DNA of 64,000 nt from contig NZ_JAUQSZ010000004.1 in NCBI RefSeq assembly GCF_030580995.1, forward strand, positions 62,001 to 126,000, written 5' to 3'. Both the position numbers and the translations under genes were made by a program. Within the stretch, counting starts at the first letter, position 1. Every line of letters starts with the position of its first letter. This DNA comes from Sphingomonas immobilis (GTDB taxonomy: Bacteria > Pseudomonadota > Alphaproteobacteria > Sphingomonadales > Sphingomonadaceae). The notes under the pieces were generated by a model that did not search any database, was not told where the DNA came from, and saw nothing but the letters and a program-made list of their open reading frames with translations. Below, one piece after another: positions 61,413-64,000 of this stretch.

Positions 61413-61639
61413 GCGATGCTTCCGATCACCGTGCCGACGGCATAGGCCTCATTGAGCTCGCTCGTGATGCTGAGCGTGCCGGAGGCGGGCGCGGGCACCT
61501 CGACCGTCGATTTGTCCGCCTCGATCGAGAATAGCGGCGCTCCCTCCGTCACGGCCGCGCCGTCCTCGGCGAGCCATTCGACGATCGTCCCCTCGGTCAT
61601 CGAGAAGCTCAGTTGCGGCACCAGAATGTCGTACGCCAT
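61409..61639 (-). CDS. Stand-alone lipoyl/biotinyl-domain protein
   Basis: 76 residues, a single domain. The lipoylation lysine is K43 in SIEADKSTVEVPAPASG, with the usual DK pair and flanking hydrophobics. No peripheral-subunit-binding or acyltransferase domain follows, unlike E2 proteins. It lies between E1 beta and the FAD enzyme, 12 bases after the former and overlapping the latter. It may act as a free swinging arm for E1, or dock onto an E2 encoded elsewhere. Confidence 0.92.
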   Translation of the reverse strand: MAYDILVPQLSFSMTEGTIVEWLAEDGAAVTEGAPLFSIEADKSTVEVPAPASGTLSITSELNEAYAVGTVIGSIA

Positions 61640-61651
61640 GTGTCCCCCCAG

Positions 61652-62674
61652 TCAGTTCAGGGTGCTGCGGATCGCCGCCTCGATGTCGCTCTGGCTCCAG
61701 GCGAAAGCCTTTTCGAGCACGGGCGACACCGGCACCGGCGTGTTGCGCGATCCGACGCGGCGGATCGGGGCCTTCAGCTGGCCGAACAATTCCTCGCCGA
61801 TCGTCGCGGCGATCTCCCCGCCGCAACCGAAATTGCGCACCGCCTCATGCACGATCACCGCGCGCCCGGTCTTGGCGACCGAGGTCAGCACCGCCTCCTT
61901 GTCCCACGGCGCGACGGTGCGCAGGTCGATCACCTCGACCGAGACGCCCTCGCCCGAAAGCTTCTCGGCGATCGCCAGCGCGTCGTTGATCGGCCGCCCA
62001 TAGCCGATCACGCTGACGTCGCTGCCAGTGCGCGCGACATTGGCCTTGCCGAGCGGCAGGCGGTGCCCGATCGGCGCGGCGGCCCCCTTGGCGCGCATCA
62101 TCAGCGTCGATTCCACGAACAGCACCGGATTGTCGTCCATGATCGATTCGTGGAGCAGCCCGGTCCAGTCGGCATGGTTGGACGGCACCACCACCTTCAG
62201 GCCGGGGACATGCGCGAACCACGCCTCCAGCATGTCGCTATGTTGCCCGCCGAGCCCGGCACCGACGCCGGTCATGGTGCGGATGGTGAGCGGGCACGAC
62301 GTCTGCCCGCCCGACATGAAGCGGATCTTGGCGGCGTGATTGACGATCTGGTCCATGCACACAGTCAGGAAGTTCATCAGCATGATCTCGGCGACCGGGC
62401 GCATCCCCGCGATCGCCGCGCCGACCGCCGCGCCCATGATCGCCTGCTCCGAAATCGGCGTCGATCGCACGCGCAGGTCGCCGTATTTGGTGGACAGGCC
62501 CTTCGACGCGCCCATCACCCCGCCGCCCTCGCGATCGGCAAGATCCTCGCCGAACAGCAGCACGGTGGGATCTTCGCCCATCGCCGCGTCGAGCGCCTGC
62601 AGCGCCGCCTCCGCGCCGAAGATCATGCGCGGCTTTGTGTCCGCAGGTGCCGTTGCTTCCAGGGTCGCGGTCAA
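61652..62674 (-). CDS. 2-oxoacid dehydrogenase E1 component, beta subunit
   Basis: 340 residues. VLLFGEDLADREGGGVMGAS contains the conserved Glu of E1 beta; ISEQAIMGAAVGAAIAGMRP and VIVHEAVRNFGCGGEIAATI are typical of acetoin/branched-chain/pyruvate types. With E1 alpha it decarboxylates a 2-oxo acid and transfers the acyl group to a lipoyl arm. The TTG at 62674 overlaps the E1 alpha stop (TTGA) with GGAG 8 bases upstream; an ATG at 62626 has no ribosome site. Confidence 0.93.
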   Translation of the reverse strand: MTATLEATAPADTKPRMIFGAEAALQALDAAMGEDPTVLLFGEDLADREGGGVMGASKGLSTKYGDLRVRSTPISEQAIMGAAVGAAIAGMRPVAEIMLMNFLTVCMDQIVNHAAKIRFMSGGQTSCPLTIRTMTGVGAGLGGQHSDMLEAWFAHVPGLKVVVPSNHADWTGLLHESIMDDNPVLFVESTLMMRAKGAAAPIGHRLPLGKANVARTGSDVSVIGYGRPINDALAIAEKLSGEGVSVEVIDLRTVAPWDKEAVLTSVAKTGRAVIVHEAVRNFGCGGEIAATIGEELFGQLKAPIRRVGSRNTPVPVSPVLEKAFAWSQSDIEAAIRSTLN

Positions 62675-63666
62675 GGGACGATCTCCACGTCTAGGACGTC
62701 GCGGCCGAGCTCGGCGACGTCGGGATAGGGTTCGGCTATGGCGTAGGCGAGCGCCTCGGCGACATCGGCGACGATTCGGTCCTCGATGGCGTCGAGCGCC
62801 TCGTCCGTCGCGTATCCCGCTGCGACGATCTGGCGGCGCAGCGCCGGCACGGGATCGGCGGCGATGGCGGCGGCCATCTCCTCCTTCGGAATGTAATGGC
62901 TGTCGTCGCCGAGGATATGCCCCTCGAAGCGGAAGGTGCGCGCCTCGATCAGCGTCGGCCCCTCGCCCGCCCGCGCCCGCGCCACGGCGTCGGCCGCCGC
63001 ACGGTACATCGCCACCGCGTCGTTGCCGTTCACCTGTACGCCCGGCATCCCGTAGGATGCGGCGCGCATCGCGATATTCTCGCATCCGGTGCCGTTGGCG
63101 AAGCTGGTATGCTCGGCATAGAGATTGTTCTGACAGAGGAAGATCACCGGCAGCTTCCACACCGAGGCGAGGTTGAGCGCCTCGTGGAACGCGCCGATGT
63201 TGGTGGCACCGTCGCCGAAGCTGGTCAGCGCGATCTTGCCGTCGCCATTGACCTGGCTGGCGAGCGCGAGGCCGTTGGCGATCGGGATGCCCGATCCCAC
63301 CACGCCGGTCGTCACCACCACGCCCGAGGCCGGGTGGGTGATGTGCATCGGCCCGCCCTTGCCCTTGCACGATCCCGAGGCCTTACCGGCATATTCGGCC
63401 CACAGCTCCTTGAGCGGCACGCCCTTCGCGAGCTGATCGTGCAGCCCGCGGTAGATTGTCACGACATAGTCGTCCGCCGCCAGCGTCACCATCGTCGCCG
63501 CGGCCAGCACCTCCTGCCCGCGCGGTGAGTAATAGGGTGCCTGGATACGCCCGGCGCGGATCGTCTTGAGGAATTGCTCGCCGCAATGCCGGATCAGCTG
63601 CGCGCGGCGGTAGATTTCGACGAGCGTGTCGCCGTCTGGAGCATTGCTTGTCCTTGGGCTTGTCAT
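62671..63666 (-). CDS. 2-oxoacid dehydrogenase E1 component, alpha subunit
   Basis: 331 residues. The TPP motif is SFGDGATNIGAFHEALNLAS followed by VIFLCQNNLYAEHT; earlier YYSPRGQEVLAAATMVTL, YRGLHDQLAKG and GKGGPMHI are E1 alpha blocks. The length and sequence fit the acetoin dehydrogenase / pyruvate type. The ATG overlaps the ferredoxin stop (ATGA). Which 2-oxo acid it uses is unknown. Confidence 0.94.
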   Translation of the reverse strand: MTSPRTSNAPDGDTLVEIYRRAQLIRHCGEQFLKTIRAGRIQAPYYSPRGQEVLAAATMVTLAADDYVVTIYRGLHDQLAKGVPLKELWAEYAGKASGSCKGKGGPMHITHPASGVVVTTGVVGSGIPIANGLALASQVNGDGKIALTSFGDGATNIGAFHEALNLASVWKLPVIFLCQNNLYAEHTSFANGTGCENIAMRAASYGMPGVQVNGNDAVAMYRAAADAVARARAGEGPTLIEARTFRFEGHILGDDSHYIPKEEMAAAIAADPVPALRRQIVAAGYATDEALDAIEDRIVADVAEALAYAIAEPYPDVAELGRDVLDVEIVP

Positions 63667-64000
63667 TCGGCCTGTCCTTGCTCCGGCTTGGGTGTTGGGG
63701 CGGGGCGCGAAACCTGCGCGCGTTCGACGGTGATCGTGCCGGTCGGCTTGAGCTGGCAGGCCAGCCGCACGGTCGGGCCCTGGAGATGTGACGGCACCGC
63801 GCGCAGGGCGTTACGTTCCTTCGCGTCGGGCTCCGGCAACGGCTCGGCGCTGTCCGTCACGCGCACCCAGCATTGCCCGCAAAAGGCCTGGCCGTGGCAG
63901 ATCGTCGGCCACGACAGACCCTGCCGCTGCGCGCCGCGCATCAGCGGTTCGCCCGGCCGCAGGCGGATCGTCTCGCCCAGCGGCTCGATCCGCACCTCCG
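63663..64000 (-). CDS. 2Fe-2S ferredoxin (cut by window edge)
   Basis: At least 110 residues. TICHGQAFCGQCWVRV and a later RLACQLK give the Cys-x5-Cys-x2-Cys...Cys set of plant/vertebrate-type [2Fe-2S] ferredoxins. A GTG at 63995 could start it, but GGAG sits too close to that codon, so the true start is probably just past the edge. A proline-rich tail (VSRPAPTPKPEQGQ) follows the domain. First visible gene of the nine-gene leftward operon; partner unknown. Confidence 0.85.
   Translation of the reverse strand, partial: EVRIEPLGETIRLRPGEPLMRGAQRQGLSWPTICHGQAFCGQCWVRVTDSAEPLPEPDAKERNALRAVPSHLQGPTVRLACQLKPTGTITVERAQVSRPAPTPKPEQGQAE

Noticed and set aside
1-64000. Mobile element, prophage or CRISPR content
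   Set aside because: I found no transposase, integrase, terminal repeats, phage genes or regularly spaced direct repeats.

Overview
The window is GC-rich (codon third positions are mostly G or C). It is packed with short-chain dehydrogenases (SDRs), acyl-CoA enzymes, a TonB-dependent receptor, TetR/LysR/IclR regulators and a fused cysNC. This suggests an alphaproteobacterium of the Sphingomonadaceae (Sphingomonas, Novosphingobium or Sphingobium type); that is inference, because no rRNA or species marker is present. I see no tRNA, rRNA, CRISPR array, transposase, integrase or phage gene. Nearly every gene is catabolic, and most sit in tight operons with ATGA, TGATG or TTGA overlaps.

Layout. 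1-2.1 kb: a broken-up edge with a partial MFS transporter, a MaoC dehydratase between two apparent gene remnants, and a glutathione S-transferase. 2.2-8.2 kb: an intracellular PHA depolymerase, an MFS exporter with a C-terminal extension, a TetR regulator, an acyl-CoA dehydrogenase and a thiolase. 8.3-12.7 kb: sulfate activation (cysD, cysNC, cysQ) with an SDR at the end of the operon. 12.8-17.7 kb: a LuxR-type HTH regulator, an HSD10-like SDR, and a flavin-dependent LLM oxidoreductase with two SDRs.

17.7-40.4 kb is the most interesting part. It holds a TonB receptor operon (receptor, enoyl reductase, aldehyde dehydrogenase, an SDR lacking YxxxK), an SDR with an APH-type kinase, an EthD-like protein with a second kinase, an alpha/beta-hydrolase fused to a flavin reductase, a P450 with its ferredoxin, a LysR regulator, an MFS importer, a dienelactone-hydrolase-like protein, a CoA-transferase/DUF35/thiolase-fold operon (retro-aldolase type), an amidohydrolase, an SMP-30 lactonase, an IclR regulator and an esterase. 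Eight intergenic regions here carry the same spaced element, ATATC-N6-ATATC-N16-ATATTGGA or a part of it, in fixed register and oriented towards a gene. It has the geometry of a LysR-type recognition site plus activation half-site. One copy lies between the lysR gene and the divergent P450 operon. I infer a single regulon covering uptake, P450 oxidation, lactone and ester opening, CoA activation and carbon-carbon cleavage of one unidentified substrate, probably cyclic or terpenoid.

40.5-64 kb is further CoA-ester catabolism: a cyclase-family hydrolase with an MFS transporter; a five-gene operon (2,4-dienoyl-CoA-reductase-like SDR, MDR reductase, two crotonase-fold proteins, a tyrosine phosphatase) divergent from a TetR gene with a candidate operator; an epoxide hydrolase and alcohol dehydrogenase; a split transketolase pair with an SDR and a hydrolase; and a nine-gene leftward operon running off the right edge. 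That last operon has a 2Fe-2S ferredoxin, 2-oxoacid dehydrogenase E1 alpha and beta, a stand-alone lipoyl domain, an FAD dehydrogenase, a SnoaL-like protein, a frameshifted APH-type kinase, an old-yellow-enzyme homologue and a flavin reductase. It has no E2 core and no E3 in view.
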